From contig CADCVE010000054.1 in the NCBI GenBank assembly GCA_902806065.1, positions 26,503 through 90,502 on the forward strand: a stretch of DNA of 64,000 nucleotides, read 5' to 3'. The notes under the pieces were generated by a model. That model was not told where the DNA came from. It did no database searches and saw only the letters and a list, made by a program, of their open reading frames with translations. Made by a program: the position numbers and the translations under genes. This document shows, one piece after another, positions 63,824 to 64,000 of this stretch; the stretch's first letter is position 1; each line of letters opens with the position of its first letter. The stretch comes from an uncultured Rubrobacteraceae bacterium. GTDB taxonomy: Bacteria > Actinomycetota > Rubrobacteria > Rubrobacterales > Rubrobacteraceae.

Positions 63824-64000
63824 CGGCGGCCGCCCTCCGGTAGTTGAGAGCTTCAGCGACGTGCTCGACGGCTATATACTCCTCGCCCGCGAGGTCCGCG
63901 ATGGTGCGCGCCACCCGCAAGACCCGGTCGTGAGCCCTACCCGAGAGCCCCATCCTATCTATGGCTCGGGAGAAGAGCATCTCGGCGTCGCTTCCAAGAG
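63813..64000 (-). CDS. comM: ComM/YifB Mg-chelatase-like ATPase (C-terminal end only)
   Basis: Runs off the window edge, so absent from the ORF track. The reverse strand encodes about 62 residues ending at TAG 63813-63815, including RMGLSGRAHDRVLRVARTIADLAG and EHVAEALNYR, the typical C-terminal Mg_chelatase_C sequence of ComM. Hexameric helicase-like ATPase promoting branch migration in transformation. Confidence 0.88.
   Translation of the reverse strand, partial: LGSDAEMLFSRAIDRMGLSGRAHDRVLRVARTIADLAGEEYIAVEHVAEALNYRRAAAVDR

Overview
The window is high-GC bacterial chromosome that looks like a Rubrobacter-type deep-branching actinobacterium. The evidence is frequent GTG/TTG starts, the conserved order whiG-dprA-comM next to rpsB-tsf-pyrH-frr-uppS-cdsA-dxr-rseP-ispG, a GarA-like FHA gene followed by a MerR gene, and a short RsiG-like anti-sigma with a single c-di-GMP motif. 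The genus is inferred from reading, not from a database search. I saw no rRNA, tRNA, CRISPR array, insertion sequence or prophage.

Layout. 1-0.8 kb: edge of a DUF6010 gene and a decayed reading frame. 0.8-25.7 kb (+ strand): a GlxA-type regulator; aroC-aroK-aroB-aroQ-efp-nusB-ispA-tlyA-nadK-recN; a secreted nuclease; pyrG and an unknown gene; an alanine-dehydrogenase-like gene with scpA-scpB-rluB-aroA-cmk-plsC-der; then rsiG-garA-merR-apt and a tyrosine recombinase. From 25.7 kb to the end almost everything is on the - strand: two membrane-anchored proteins sharing a C-terminal motif; ribD-like-hflX-miaA-miaB-GHKL ATPase-rny-recX-recA; a RodZ-like gene and ftsK; rnj; an M16 protease with pnp and rpsO; ribF-truB-nrnA-rbfA-DUF503-infB-nusA-rimP; DUF4239; ispG-rseP-dxr-cdsA-uppS-frr-pyrH-tsf-rpsB; whiG-dprA-comM. 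One small + strand gene for a Trp-rich secreted peptide lies at 27.0 kb.

The genes are mostly housekeeping: nearly the whole shikimate pathway (aroC, K, B, Q, A), the MEP/undecaprenyl route (dxr, ispG, ispA, uppS, cdsA), translation and RNA decay (rpsB, tsf, frr, rpsO, infB, nusA, rimP, rbfA, efp, rny, rnj, pnp), and recombination (recA, recX, recN, dprA, comM, ftsK).

The most striking observations are these. (1) A c-di-GMP switch: rsiG carries a perfect E(X)3S(X)2R(X)3Q(X)3D motif, while the partner sigma gene whiG is interrupted by a 2-nt frameshift. (2) Abrupt C-rich to G-rich strand-composition flips, several inside genes, always in the same + strand direction, each at a short AT-rich TATTAT/ATAATA-type site. 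(3) Four conserved genes (rnj, miaA, uppS, ribD-like) appear to need CTG or ATT start codons. (4) Several odd proteins: an Ald homologue lacking the catalytic His, NusA with a Cys-rich tail and no ylxR, S2 with a long acidic tail, and a Trp-rich secreted peptide.
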